The notes below the pieces were generated by a model. It did no database searches, was not told the origin of the DNA, and worked only from the letters and a program-made list of their open reading frames with translations. A stretch of DNA of 64,000 nt from Acanthamoeba lenticulata (taxonomy: Eukaryota > Discosea > Longamoebia > Acanthamoebidae). This document shows positions 46,449-57,891 of the stretch, in pieces (the first letter of the stretch is position 1; the number at the start of each line of letters is the position of its first letter). The DNA lies in NCBI GenBank assembly GCA_002179805.1, contig NAVB01000875.1:1-64000 (forward strand), written 5' to 3'. The translations under genes were made by a program, and so were the position numbers.

Positions 46449-47515
46449 TCACCACTCAAACTCGCCATTGGCCCGGTTGAACAGGTAATCTCGCCCGTTG
46501 AGGTGCATCACGCCGGCCTTGAGGTTGCACTTCCTCTTGTTCTTGATGCGCGTCACCTTCTCGAATTGGCACAGCACGATGTTGTCCGTGTCGGGCTCAC
46601 CGCCTTCTTCGTCGTCCAGGTCCGAGCCAAGGTCCTCATCCTCCCCCGTTTCCTTCTTCACCCCGACGCCGTCGTCATCATCGTCGTCGTCATCGTCCTC
46701 ACCGTCGAGCTGTGGGATGTTGCCCCCAGGGTGGTGGTGCGGGGCCGCCGCAGCGGGACGTGGCCGCGCCTGGTGGTGCGGGGCCGGCGCGTGCCTCGCG
46801 TACGGCGCTAGTGGCGAGTTCCAGTCCGGTGGAGGCTGCCAACGCACAAGAGATCAAGCACACCGTGCCTTGTGAGCCACAATTTTCGAGAACCAAGGGG
46901 CTGGACTGTCGCCTGTACCATGTAGGGCTGAGGCCGGCCGTACTGCGGGGGCTCGGCCGAGGGCTCCTGAGGCTGTGGGTGGGCTGCGGCGGGGGTGTAG
47001 GTGCGCGCCAGCTGGTTGAAGGCCGGGTTCGTGAAAAGGGAGTTCTCAGGCGCGACGCCGAGGCCCGCCGCTGCGGCGTCGGAGCCGTAGTGACCGTGCT
47101 GTGGCTGTTGGAAGTATGGCAGCTGATACATGTCGGCCACCGATTCGACGGTCGTTGCCGAGACGCCCGCCGACCCGAGCGCTGCCGTGTCGGACTGCGC
47201 CAGCTTGGCTTCCCATATCTGCCCAAAGAACGAAAAGAAAATGAAAGATGAGAAGAATGCAAACGAAAAGTACAAAATCACAGCCACGATGACCATGAGA
47301 ACATTTTTACAGCGAATTGAAGCAAGTTAAAGATTGATTATCACCACTCCATGTGCAGCGCTTTTTAATCAGCTCTCATTGCATCCCTCCTGCGTACGCA
47401 CCTGCTGCAGCTCGGCCAGAACAGTCTCGGGAATGCCCTCACTGAGAAACTCGTGCTTGATGTTTTTAATTACATCCTCGATCACGTGTTTGTAGACGGC
47501 GCTCGTGGATGTCAT
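46449..47515 (-). CDS. TOA1: Transcription initiation factor IIA large (alpha/beta) subunit
   Basis: General RNA polymerase II factor that stabilises TBP on DNA. Three exons: 47402-47515, 46919-47218 and 46449-46835, all in phase, 266 residues. The N-terminal four-helix-bundle part is TSTSAVYKHVIEDVIKNIKH, GIPETVLAELQQ/IWEAKLAQ, matching TFIIA alpha. The middle is a Gln/Pro/Tyr-rich spacer (PQPQEPSAEPPQYGRPQPY) and an acidic run of Asp residues. The C-terminal beta-barrel part is NIVLCQFEKVTRIKNKRKC, then LKAGVMHLNGRDYLFNRANG, ending EFEW, as in yeast Toa1. Stop 46449-46451. The spacer is where animal TFIIA is cleaved; I see no clear taspase site. Copy 2 of the 60-base element lies about 330 bases upstream. 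Confidence 0.95.
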
Positions 47516-47842
47516 CTGCGTAGTCGTGTTGCTCCCCGACAGGAGGCCACAAGAAAAAAGGCTTTCTCTCCACGAGACGCAGTCCCAACGAAACTGAGCG
47601 TAAATAAAAATCGACATTGTTTTTTTTTAATGGTCGCCCTTGGGCATGCCTGGCATTCCTTTGCGGCGCAGCATCCCACTTGATGGTTTGGAAGTGGCCA
47701 TCAGGGACTCTGTACCTGTGCTGTCTCCCTCCACACGGCGATGTCGCAGTCGCTGAGCAGCACGGGTGGACACTTGACGCGGCCTCAGGCTCCATTGCTC
47801 CCCGCCCATTGTGCCCGAGACGAGGCAGGGCGCGGTGTGAGG

Positions 47843-47902
47843 AAAGAAAACGCCTTTCGAGAGAAGGCCTCTTGTGTTGGGTTGGTGGTTTTTGTCGTGT
47901 TG
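47843..47902 (+). repeat. Copy 2 of a 60-base intergenic direct repeat
   Basis: Same orientation and sequence as 45794-45854 apart from one missing G. It lies upstream of the minus-strand TFIIA gene. The flanking bases differ between copies, so the identity has sharp edges. Confidence 0.9.
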
Positions 47903-48075
47903 TGCAGCAGATGGTGACGTCTGCCCGGGCCCTCGCGCCGCGAGCTGACGCTACTACAAAACTGTGGGTTTTACCTTTCCTCTTGCCTCCTCTTCTTCCT
48001 CCGCCTTGCGTGTGTCCGCCTTGACGTCGTCCCCGCGTGTGCAGCCTCTTCCTCCCGTTCGTGCGCTCTCCACTC

Positions 48076-48096
48076 CTCTCTCTCTCTCTCTCTTTT
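48076..48096. repeat. CT dinucleotide repeat
   Basis: CTCTCTCTCTCTCTCT run ending in TTTTT, between the TFIIA and RWP-RK genes. Confidence 0.85.
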
Positions 48097-48251
48097 TGTT
48101 TGTTGTTGTCCTCGTGTCTCTCCTCAACGCACATCTTCCTCGTCCTCTCGAATGCCAACCGTCCGATCCTCATCTGAAGACCAGGGGCCCTGATCAGCCC
48201 TGTTTTGCTCGCTGTTCCTCACCGGTGTTGTGATCGGCCGCGTCCTCCTCC

Positions 48252-50970
48252 TCAGCGAGGCAGCCGCCCGCTGGCCATGGTCTCCATTTCGTACTCGCCC
48301 TCGTTGTCCTTGACCGTCGCCGCCTCTTGAACGATCGGGTCGTGGTGCTGTTGGGGTTGTTGCTGTTGCTGCTGAAGCTGCAGCTGTTGCTCTTGTGGCG
48401 AGGCGAGTGGGTTGTGCTGGTCGTCAGAGGCGAGGTGCATGCTGCATTCGCTCTCGTCCTCGTCGCCGTCGGCGTCCACTTGGAGCTCGTCGGGCTGGTC
48501 CTCCTGCTCCTCGCCTTCGTCGCCGGGCTTGCTGGTACCGGTCGCCTTTCGTCGCTTGAGGCCGTCGACGTCGAGCAGATCGTCCTCGAGCTCGTCGTCA
48601 TCGTCTTCCGACGACGAGTTACCGTCACGCTCGGCGCTGCCGCACTCGGAGAGCTCGGAGCCGTCGCCCTGCGGCTTGAAGATCCGCAGCATCTCGAGCG
48701 TCTGGAGGGCGTCGATGGGGATGTCCTCCTCGTCACAATCTGACGTCTTGCGGTGGCGCATGACCGGCGACAGGCGGTCGTAGGAAGTGATGCGGATCTT
48801 GACCGGACGCAGACACTCCTCGCGCTCCTTGTGCAGGCGCGTGAGCTTGTCCCGGTCCTCTTCCGACATCCCATCCCCGTCGGCCTTGTGCAGGTTGAGC
48901 ATGTTGATGATCTTGTCAATCTTGCGCAAGTAGCGATACGGCCACTTGCGGCGCGTGCATTCCTTGAAGCGCTTGCAGAGCATGGACTCAGAGATGCCCA
49001 ACTTCTTGGCGGCCTCCTTCTGCGGCAGCGTGAGGAGGTCCGTGATGTCGATGTAGTTGCCCTCGGCCGAGGCGGCCGAGGCCGAGTCCTTGGCGCTCGC
49101 GTCGTCGGCACCGCCGTCCGCCGCGCCGCCGGCCCCGCCATCGTTACTCCGCTTCAGCTTCTTGTCCTTGCCGTTGGGGCTCTTCTTCTGGGCGCAGCCG
49201 CCAGCCGCGGCTCCGTTGGGCGAGCCCATGTCGGGTCCCGCCTCGCCTTCTCGGCCATTGAAGGCGCCGGCGCCCTCCTCCTCACCAGGTTCGCGCTTCC
49301 GCTTGGCTGGGCGGGACTGGACGTGGAAGGGCGTGGACTTGGCGTTGGTGATGGTGCGCTTGAGGCCCTGAGCTGAGTACTCCTCGAGAACGAACTCGAG
49401 GCAGAAGGACTGGTGTCGATGCTTGGAGGAGACCTCCATGATCTTGAGCTTGTTGAAGATGGCGCGCCCGAGCTTGTCGACGGTCACCTGACGGATGCCC
49501 TGCAAAATCTCCTGCTTGCCGTGGATCGTGGTGGTTACCTCCTTGCCCGAGGCGTGGTAGAGCAGCTTGACGCTCACGATCAGCGTCCCGGTCTCGCTCT
49601 TGGGCAGCTGGTTGAGCGCCACAGTGATGACCGGTCCGGGCATGAGGTATCGGTTGGCCACGGCGATCTCGGCCGGTTGCGACGTGATGGACATCAGTCG
49701 CTCGGTCGGCGGCAGCGGCGGCGGGAGTGCCACCATCGGCTTGGGCGCTTGTTCCTTTATCACCGGCCTGCACGAAGAGCACAAGTGTTGGAAATTAGTA
49801 AGGTTGTGATTATTACATTTCTTGTTATTACTGCCTGTTGTTGCAAACAGGTCAGGAATGAGACAACGTACTCGGCGTTGTCCACCAGAGAGGGCATCAA
49901 GGCAGACAGCACTGTTGTCGGGGAGGCACGCAGACAAGCAGTGGCAAGCCGTGAGTGATGGACATGTGACGTGACTGAGGCGAGGGAGAAGCTCGGAGAG
50001 GTTTCATGAAGTAGATGAAAGAAGTGAGAAGGGGCTTTTATCGCGTACCGATCTTCTTGCTTTCAAGGATGGTCCTGAGCTCTTGGGCTACTCGCTTGGA
50101 TTGCTGCTCGCTGGTGAGCAGCGGAAGTTCGTTAATGAGGTCCTGATTGTGCGGATTGGCCGACAGTTGAGGACTGAGGGTCGCCGGATGATGGCCGGTT
50201 TTGAACTGGAGCTTGAGCTGGTCGAGCAATTGGGTCTCGCGAGCCAGCAAATGTTCGAATTCGGCCAATTCCTTGGGCAAACCAGAAGGCATGGCCGGCA
50301 TTTCCGGCTCATTCGTCTCGATGTAGGCACGCTGAGAGCCGGCCTGCTGTATCCGCTTGGAAATGATCAGTGGTTCTCCGTCATTCGAAGCCCCAGAAGC
50401 GAAAGGGCCCTGCTGGAAGTGTGTAGCAGAAAATGGGAGACTGCCCGAAGTTCGCTTGGGCACGATGTTGACTTTCATCACTGGCGACGCTGGGGAAGCG
50501 GCCAAATGGTGAGTCGGCGTCGAAGAAGAGGCCTGTTGACCCATCACCGGTGAAGGCGGTTGTTGAACATGACCAGAACGCGGGTGCAAAGCAGATGAAA
50601 GCGACTGCGCTGGCAGTGTCGGCTGAGTGGGAGGCAGTGTCGATACTGGTAGGGACTGAAGAACAGGGTTCGGATTAGAAGGTAATTTTTGGGTCACCGC
50701 CTGATCGCGCGGGGCCCATAGTGACACACCTCCTCCTCCTGAACCCAGTGCCGCTGAGATAGTTGCGGGAGACCGAGGGGAAGCAGAGGGAGCGAGTGAA
50801 GCAGTTGGGGCCGGACTGCCATTCGCGCTGGTTGCGCCAGTCGCATTTAAAGCCGACGTGGCTGAGGGCGAAGTGGAAATGGCGGGAGAGGGATTGGGGG
50901 CGTAGAAAGAGTTGAGCAGAGCAGGGAATCCGCGCGCACCCAGAGGCGGCGATTGGATTGTCGTCGTCAT
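48252..50970 (-). CDS. RWP-RK domain transcription factor with an additional beta-rich domain
   Basis: Nuclear DNA-binding protein of about 825 residues in three exons: 50970 to about 50050 (ATG 50970, MTTTIQSPPLGARGFPAL), a small exon near 49873-49912 (VLSALMPSLVDNAE) and about 49769-48252; phases agree. Order: Ser/Pro/Ala-rich N-terminus; helical EFEHLLARETQLLDQLKLQF; a region of about 110 residues that looks beta-rich (VITVALNQLPKSETGTLIV, VSVKLLYHASGKEVTTT, GRAIFNKLKIMEVSSKHRH, SFCLEFVLEEYSAQG, STPFHVQSRP); a basic PAKRKREPG nuclear signal; then the RWP-RK helix block (LTLPQKEAAKKLGISESMLC, KRFKECTRRKWPYRYLRKI). The C-terminus is acidic and Gln-rich (runs of Q). RWP-RK factors in plants control nitrogen response and gametes; the amoebal target is unknown. 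Stop 48252-48254. Confidence 0.85.
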
Positions 50971-51505
50971 CGATTGAATTCTCGAAATCGATAGAAAAGA
51001 TGCAGGAACAGAGAGAGGAAGCTGCTCCAAGAAAGGAGACGAGAACGAAGAGAAGGAAGGAGAGGGGAGAGGAATCGAAGAAGAGATTCAACGACGCCGA
51101 CCGACGAAGGGAAGGGGAGGAAGGCCAAGAAGACCCAGCTGCTCAAGCAGGCCCCATTTTGCGTCGCCAGAATTTCCGCTCACCAATTTGCGCAACCTCG
51201 CCCTCCAATTGGCTTTCAATTCCAGCTGCCTTCCCGCCGTCAAATTTCCATCAGCCCTCCGCTTCTCTGCGTTCTGTTTTCCCTCCTCCAAGAAGAAGGG
51301 GTGGGGGTGGGGGGTGGAGGAAGCGTCGTCGGCTGAACGCAAATCTCGCTCTCTTGATGATCAAAACTGAAATCAAATGTATGGGGGTTATCTACATCTC
51401 TCGCAGCGCGCTGAGCAACGTGCTCGACAAGGGGAAGAGGGGCTTGCGGGTGCGAGGCATTGGGCGGAAAAAAAAACATCTCCAGAACAGGCGCCTAGCC
51501 GGAGA

Positions 51506-52724
51506 TCAGGCCGTTCGGATCTTGTCGCGTGGCCGGACGTAGGGAAGGATGGGGAGCGAGCCCTTGGTCGAGTAGCAGGGGTTTCGGCCCAGAGTTTCCG
51601 CGCGGAGGAAGGAGAAGAAGAGGAACGCGCAGTAGCAATGGATCGCCATGAAGATGTGCCAGTAGCCGTGGAGCGAACCCACGTAGAGGTAGATCGGGTT
51701 GAGCGAAATGGCCGCCGAAGACTTAATCGTGGAGCACAGCCAGTTGTCAAGGAGCCAGCATGACGCGGCTGTTGAGAAATGGAAGTGGTTTTGTGAGTAG
51801 AGAAAGTTACATGGTGCTGGCAGCAGAAGGCGGTGCAAGTACCAATGGCGAAAGTCCCGGCAAAGCCCACGAAGAAGAGGAGCTTCGTAGTGCGGCTCTT
51901 AGTGCTGCGGATCATGGGCATAACCAGGTAGGCGCAGCAGCCCTCAAGCGTGATAAAGGTGACCTCAAAGGCCAGCGGGTAGTGCCGGTGCGACCACGGC
52001 GCCAGGACGGTCCTGCACGAGGGCGCCAGTTGGTTATCAGTGAGCTGAGGGATCACTCAAGAAAGCATGCGTTCCGTCGAAAAGTACCACAGAGTGCCAA
52101 AGGCGGTCATCGCGTAAGGGAGCCAGGGGTACTGGATGTGGGGCTTGCTCTCGATGAGGGAGTAGAGGGTGACGAGGACCGCCCAGAGCATGGGCAGTTC
52201 GTCACCGAGCTGACAGGAGAAGAGCAGCGTTCCATGGAACAGAGCTGTACCCGAGCATGAGACGCCACTGTGAGCCGCCAGCAGCCAAAAGGCGCCAAGG
52301 CGCCACTTGCAAGCGAGTCGTGTGGCGGAGGTGCGTACCGGAACCGAGACCCACCATAAGGGTGGTTACGCAGCCAAGGATCATGCGAGTTTCGAATCGA
52401 TGGCGCACGGCGTGGTAGAGGCTGAACAGAGGAAGCAAGATGAGACCCAAGTTGGAGATGGTGTTCCAGAACTCAGCGATGTACGGCGACACCCTGTGGA
52501 GGATAATGGTCCGTTGACGGGTGAGCACATGGGCACAAAATAACTCAAAAAAAGGAGGGAGGACGCACACATAGTTCGGCTCACACCAATCGATGCTGCA
52601 CAAATTAAGGCGAGTTAGATGTGAACGTTTGTGCAAAAAACTGCTGTAGGAAGTGCTGCCAGTACCTGGCAGTCACTGGGCCCCAGTAGCCGGGTTGGTC
52701 AAAGATGACAGGAGTGGAGGTCAT
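51506..52724 (-). CDS. Alkaline ceramidase
   Basis: Seven-span ceramidase (ACER/Ypc1 family) that splits ceramide to sphingosine and fatty acid in ER/Golgi membranes. The ATG at 52724 gives MTSTPVIFDQPGYWGPVTAS. Joined exons read ASIDWCEPNYVVSPYIAEFW, with the calcium-site Asp, Trp, Glu, Asn and distal Glu. The next motif, LGSALFHGTLLFSCQLGDEL, has the catalytic Ser, zinc His and Asp. The last zinc site is GSLHGYWHIFMAIHCY (two His). Spans include ISNLGLILLPLFSLYHAV, PWLPYAMTAFGTLWYF, LEGCCAYLVMPM and LLFFVGFAGTFAIGT. The end is VRPRDKIRTA, stop 51506-51508. Introns at phase-consistent sites, for example AG/gtactgg and GT/gtgcgt. No catalytic residue is missing. Confidence 0.94.
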
Positions 52725-53217
52725 GATGATGCAGGTGATGTTTTTCAATTGCAAAGTCCAACAAACTGGCTCGTTACTGGCGTAGTGCGAGATGCAACAA
52801 TAGATGGTGTTGTATAGGAGGCGTTTCGTTAGGTGCTGCTCGCCCTTCGTGAGTATGAGGCGCAGAGGTTAACGAAACAAAGGGCAGGAAGCTGGTAAAT
52901 AAGACTGGAATCCAAGAGTGTAACCCTCAGGACAAACGAAGAAAGCCGAGCCGGAACGGCTTCGGACAGGCCAAGCTCCGCCTCAACCACAACCCGTTTT
53001 TGGGACTTCGCGAAACAGGCCCCAGATGTGTTTTGAAAGGATTTGGTAAAGTTTGTTTGCTTCTCACAATTTTACGAACGCTAGAAATTTTGTTTGCCCG
53101 GCAATTTCCGGGTTTGCTGAAGCAAGGATGGTTTTCTCCTTCCGTCCGCCTTGAATCGCTCTTTCTCTTTTTCCCTCTCTCCCCTCGTTCGTTGTCAGCT
53201 TTCTCAGGCGGACCAAC
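52725..53217. other. Intergenic region between divergent ceramidase and eS6 genes
   Basis: About 490 bases. A pyrimidine-rich stretch (TCTTTTTCCCTCTCTCCCCTC, 53160-53180) lies about 40 bases before the eS6 start and could be its initiator or leader. A short inverted repeat (GAAAGCCG ... CGGCTTC) lies near 52942-52963. No coding signal is visible. Confidence 0.5.
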
Positions 53218-54418
53218 ATGAAGGTAAGGAAGCTCTTCTTTATGTTGGGGAGGTCAACTAGTGTGTGCAAGGGTGAAGTGGTGGGGGAACTGTACCCAAA
53301 TCAGCACTGATTAATCTCTCGTTTTTCTCCGCACACAGCTCAACATCGCCAACCCTGCCACGGGTCAACAGAAGCTCATCGATATTGAAGATGAGAGGAA
53401 GGTCCGCGCCTTCTACGACAAGCGCATCTCGGACGAAGTCTCGGCCGAGTCCCTCGGCGACGAGTGGAAGGGTTACGTCGTCAGGATTACTGGCGGTAAC
53501 GACGAGCAGGGTTTCCCCATGATGCAGGGTGTCCTCAGCTCTGGCCGAGTCCGCCTTCTCCTCGATGACCGTACGTCCGCCTCACCAGATTTATTTTCCT
53601 GGTCCGAGGCTAATTTCTGTGGATAATCAGGTCACCCTTGCTACCGACCCCGCCGCGCTGGTGAGCGCAGGAGGAAGTCCGTTCGCGGCTGCATCGTCGC
53701 TGGCGATCTGTCGGTGCTCAACCTTGTGATCGTCAAGCAGGGTGAGGCTGACGTTCCCGGCCTTACCGATCAGAGCCTGGCCCAGCGCCTCGGTCCCAAG
53801 AGGGCCTCGAAGATCAGGAAGCTCTTCAACCTCGAGAAGGAGGATGATGTCCGCAAGTACGTCGTCCGCCGCGAGATCAAGAAGGAGGGCAAGAAGGACC
53901 GCTCGAAGGCCCCCAAGATCCAGAGGCTCGTCACCCCCGTCGTCCTCCAGCGCAAGAGGAGGAGGGCCGCCCTCAAGGCCAAGTGGGCCAAGAAGTCCAA
54001 GGAGGAGGCTGCCGGCTACGCCAAGCTTCTCGCCCAGAAGAGGAAGGAGGCTAAGGCCAAGCGTCACGCTGCCCACTCCTCGCGCCGTGCGTCGTCGCTC
54101 CGCAAGGAGGGTTCGACTCCCGCCGACGCCCCTGAGACCAAGCCTGTCGCTTCCGCCGTGAAGAAGGGCACCACGCAGGTGGACAAGTCCGCCAGGACCA
54201 CCAAGCCCGCTGCTGCCCCCGCCAAGGCCCTCAAGGCTGCCCCCAAGGCTGACAAGAAGGCCGCCCCCGCCAAGGCCGCTGCCCCCGCCAAGACCGCCGA
54301 GAAGAAGGCTGCCCCTGCCAAGGCCGCTGCTGCCCCCGCCAAGGCCGCCACCCCGAAGAAGGGAGCTGCCGCCAAGAAGCCCGCCGCCGCCAAGAAGGGA
54401 GGCGACAAGAAGCAGTAA
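53218..54418 (+). CDS. RPS6: 40S ribosomal protein eS6 with long C-terminal extension
   Basis: Small-subunit protein and classic S6-kinase target. Exon 1 is only ATGAAG (53218-53223); exon 2 is 53339-53570, starting [18 protein letters not shown]; exon 3 is 53631-54418. Joined length is 341 residues against about 250 in most eukaryotes. Conserved blocks: [75 protein letters not shown] and [18 protein letters not shown]. The phosphorylation segment [13 protein letters not shown] keeps the RRxSS kinase site. Beyond it lie about 95 residues of Lys/Ala/Pro repeats ([18 protein letters not shown] and similar), like a histone H1 tail. Exon 1 of two codons is typical for ribosomal genes. Confidence 0.97.
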
Positions 54419-54622
54419 ATCAAAAAACTAAAAATCTTCCTTGTTATACACACTTCTGCCTCTGTCCCCTTCATGTCCTGTCCGTCTGAGAAATAAACCC
54501 CTCGTCCCGCCGAACAACAGAGCCCTCCTGCTCCCCTCAAGTTGTGTAGCGATCGATCTTCGATCCTTTCCCTGCTTCGTAAATTGTTGTTTTCTTTTTC
54601 GGTTTCTTTTCTGGTAAGCAAG

Positions 54623-57186
54623 ATGCAAGGCAGCCGGGCTGGTGCGCCTGCAAACACGGGGCGCCTCCGTGCAGTGCTGTTGATGGCAACGGCAGTCAAG
54701 CTCCTGCTCTTCCCGTCCTAGTGCTGCTTCCTCCTTCTTGATCGATTCCTGCTCTCAAATCTCAGCAGTTGGTCTGACTATCGCTGGCTCGCGCACAGCC
54801 GAAGCACAGACTTCGAAGTGCACCGCAACTGGCTTGCCATCACCCACACTCTGCCTCTGTCCAACTGGTACTATGAGGTGCGGTCGACTTTGCTGCTCTC
54901 CATCACCCCTTGTCCCACCGGGGAACGAGGAACCAGCGCGTCTGACACGGCGTGTGCAGTCGACCTCAGAGTGGACGCTGGACTACCCACCCCTGTTTGC
55001 ATGGTTTGAATGGTTGCTTGCTCACGCGGCCGTCTGGTTCGACCCGGCCATGGTCGAGTTGCACAACCTCAACTACGCCTCGCCCGCCACCGTCCTCTTC
55101 CAGCGCCTCACCGTCGTCCTCTCCGATCTCGTCCTCTTCTGGGGTGTCCTCCGGTTCGATTCTCTTCTCGTGGTTGCACCCCCAATGGCTCATCTTCTCG
55201 TTTGGCTTGACATTCTTCATGCGCAGACTGTGCCGAACGCTGTTTCCGCTGGACGAGACCAAGCAAGTCGTGTGCGGCGCCCTCCTGGTCTTCAACCCGG
55301 GCCTCCTCCTCGTCGACCGTACGGCCGTCCCTCTTCTGCTTTTCTCTTCTTGTCTCTCTCTCCCTTCTATCTCCAACTCGCCGGCGCGCAGACGTGCACT
55401 TTCAGTACAACGGGCTGCTCATGGGCATCCTGCTCCTCTCCATCGACGCCATCCTCCGTTCGCGCGTACGTGCTGAGCTCTCGGCCCTTCTCGCCTGGCC
55501 TGGCCCGCGGACCCGCCAACAACTTCTGTGTATGAGCAGGTGTTGGTCGGGGCGGCCCTGTTCATGGTGGTGGTCAACATGAAGCACATCTTCGTGTACA
55601 TGGCGCCGGCCTACTTTGTCTACATCCTCAAGAACCACTGCTTCTACGTCCCCGCCGAGGCGGCCTCGCCGTCGCCCGCCGGCACGCCCGAGGTCCCGCC
55701 ACGACAGCAGCGTCGACCGCAGCGGCCAGTGGCGAGCGGCAGCGACACGGAGAGCAGTGACGGCGGTGGCACCGACAGCGACTGGGACGACGATGACGGC
55801 CACCACCACAGGGCGGCTCGAGACGACTTTGCGCCTCGCTTCAGCGTCGTCCGCTTCGTGCAGGTGGGCCTTGTGGTCATCGCCGTCGCCGTCGCCTCCC
55901 TCGGGCCATTCGTCTATCTTTCCCAGGTCCTCGCTTCCCTCTTGATCGTCGCGCGTGTGTCGTCTCGTGTCGGGTCGTGCGGTGGACTCACGAGCGCGAG
56001 GACAGATCCGACAAGTGCTGTCGCGGCTGTTCCCGTTTGGGCGCGGCCTGTGCAACGCCTACTGGGCGCCCAACTTCTGGGCCCTCTACAACGTGGCCGA
56101 CAAGATCGTCGCTCATGTGCTGCGTCGGTTCGGGCTGGCGACCAGCGCGAGCGTGGGCGTGATGACCGGCGGCCTCGTGGGCGAGTTCGAGCACGCCGTG
56201 CTGCCGGCCATCAAACCCCTCCACACTTTTGTGCTCACTCTGGCCGCCACCACCGTACGGCGACCTTTACTTCTCCTCTGTACATACGTATATATATATG
56301 ACCAACACACCTGCGAACACAGCCGCTGCTGTGGAAGCTGTTGGACGGTGGGCGTGGTGGGCGCGTGTTCATCGCTGCGCTAGTACAGTGCTCGCTCTGC
56401 TTCTTTATGTTTTCGTGGCACGTCCACGAGAAGGCGGTCCTCATGCCCCTTCTTCTCCTCACGTACTCCCTCCCCTCGCCGCTCTTGACCCGTAAGCCTT
56501 TTTAATTTTTTTAATTTTTTTCACATACATAAACACAAAACGCGAGCGCAGGCTGCTGGCGGGGGTGGACATGAAGTATGCGCGCATCTTCTTCTTTGCG
56601 TCGACCGTGGCGCACTACTCGCTCTTTCCGCTCCTCTTCACACCGCGCGGTGCGACCTGGCCCTTCCCGTGCTCAGCGCGGCGACCCACGAGCGTGCTAA
56701 TGCTCCAATGCATACGTAGAGTACGGGACCAAACTGTTGCTCGTGGGCACTTACACCCTGGCCGCATGGGTCCTGCTGCCGCTCATGCACGCCCCGCCGC
56801 GTTCCATGTCCGACAAGTACCGTCTCTCACTCACCTTTCCTTACACACCAAGCGCCTCACATACGCCGGGGCTCTCACCCGTTCCTCATGAACGCAGGCG
56901 CGGACGTGGCCACGGCGGCGCGGCGGCGGCCGTGATCGAGCCGCTGGTGGGTCGAGGCGAGGGCGCCTACCTGGCGGGGCTGGTTGTGGTCGAGCTCTAC
57001 GGGTCGTGGCTGCACGCACGCGTATGGGGCCCCGAGCGCATGGCTTTCCTGCCATTGCTGCTCACTTCCCTCTACTGCGCGCTCGGGCTCCTTTACGTCT
57101 TCGTTTGGCTCTACCGAGACTTCCTCGCCACCCCTTCTCCCTCTTCGTGTCGGTCCTCCCCCGCGCCCCTCAAGCGCACGACTTGA
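54623..57186 (+). CDS. ALG8: ALG8 alpha-1,3-glucosyltransferase
   Basis: Polytopic ER enzyme adding the second glucose from dolichyl-phosphate glucose to the lipid-linked oligosaccharide for N-glycosylation. The ATG at 54623 gives [20 protein letters not shown], with first span to LLLFP. A splice CC/gtccta to C-CGAAGC restores [17 protein letters not shown], the family motif containing the catalytic Asp. Next: [25 protein letters not shown] (second acidic motif), [69 protein letters not shown], and [25 protein letters not shown] and [14 protein letters not shown] distinguish ALG8 from ALG6. A Ser/Asp/His-rich loop ([12 protein letters not shown] through [12 protein letters not shown]) is an insertion. 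About twelve exons; stop 57184-57186, 70 bases from the convergent P1 stop. Confidence 0.92.
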
Positions 57187-57256
57187 TCCCAAAAGAAGAA
57201 TACGAGAAAGAAGGGGGCGAGCGATTTTATGCAGGTTTGGGGAGTGCTTCTTCTGC

Positions 57257-57891
57257 TCAGTAGTCCTCATCGTCGCCGAAGAGACCCATGCCCTCACCAT
57301 CTCCGCCAAGAGCGTCGTCTTCCTCCTCCTCTTCCTTCTTCTTGTCCTCCTTCTTCTCCTCGGCAGCCGGGGCAGCGCCTGCAGGCGTGGGCGCAAGCAA
57401 GGAAAGGCGGTCAGCCGCAGCAACTACGCCAGAGCTCGGGAGGCGAATGGAGAGGAGGGGGCTTAGAAGGATCACGAACCTCCAGCGGGGGCAGCGGCGG
57501 CAGCAGAAGAACCACCAGCAGACGGAGCGACGGCGACCGTGGACATGAGCAGGTCATCCAGGTTGCGGTTGCCAAGCACGCGCACGTACAGCCTACAGAG
57601 TTGGAGATGTAAGTTGTTGGTCATCAGCAACCAATTCACACCACTAAGAAGATGGTATCTAAGTACTTGGTGTAGAAGGGAGGGACATCGATGCCAGCAA
57701 CCGACAGAAGCGCGGTCAGCTTGTCGGCCTGAGGATCGAGAGCAGCTGTGAGATATTGGGTCTCTTTTCTTTTTCAGAAAAAACTACTGAAGACGTACGT
57801 TGATGCTGACACCAGCATCGTGAAGAAGAAGGGCAGCGTATGTGACGGCAAGGTCGTGCTTTTCAGTGATGAGTGCGGGAGTGGTGGCCAT
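57257..57891 (-). CDS. RPLP1: 60S acidic ribosomal protein P1
   Basis: Stalk protein of the large subunit that recruits elongation factors. The ATG at 57891 gives MATTPALITEKHDLAVTYAA, then LLLHDAGVSI (P1-type N-terminus). Exon joins give ADKLTALLSVAGIDVPPFYT, NRNLDDLLMS, an Ala/Gly hinge and the conserved end. The C-terminal motif is normally DDDMGFGLFD; here it is GMGLFGDDEDY, still acidic with the GLF core. Four exons with introns near 57379-57473 and others; stop 57257-57259. About 115 residues, normal for P1. The stop is 70 bases from the convergent ALG8 stop. Confidence 0.9.

Larger units (their letters stand above)
47516..48251. other. Intergenic region with repeat copy 2 and a CT tract
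   Basis: About 735 bases between the TFIIA start and the RWP-RK stop, both minus-strand genes. It contains the second copy of the 60-base element (47843-47902) and a CT run (48076-48096). The open frames here have no family similarity I recognise and no good splice partners. Confidence 0.45.

Noticed and set aside
48753..49376. Plus-strand open frame of 207 codons
   Set aside because: Antisense to the RWP-RK coding exon, whose minus-strand frame has clear homology.
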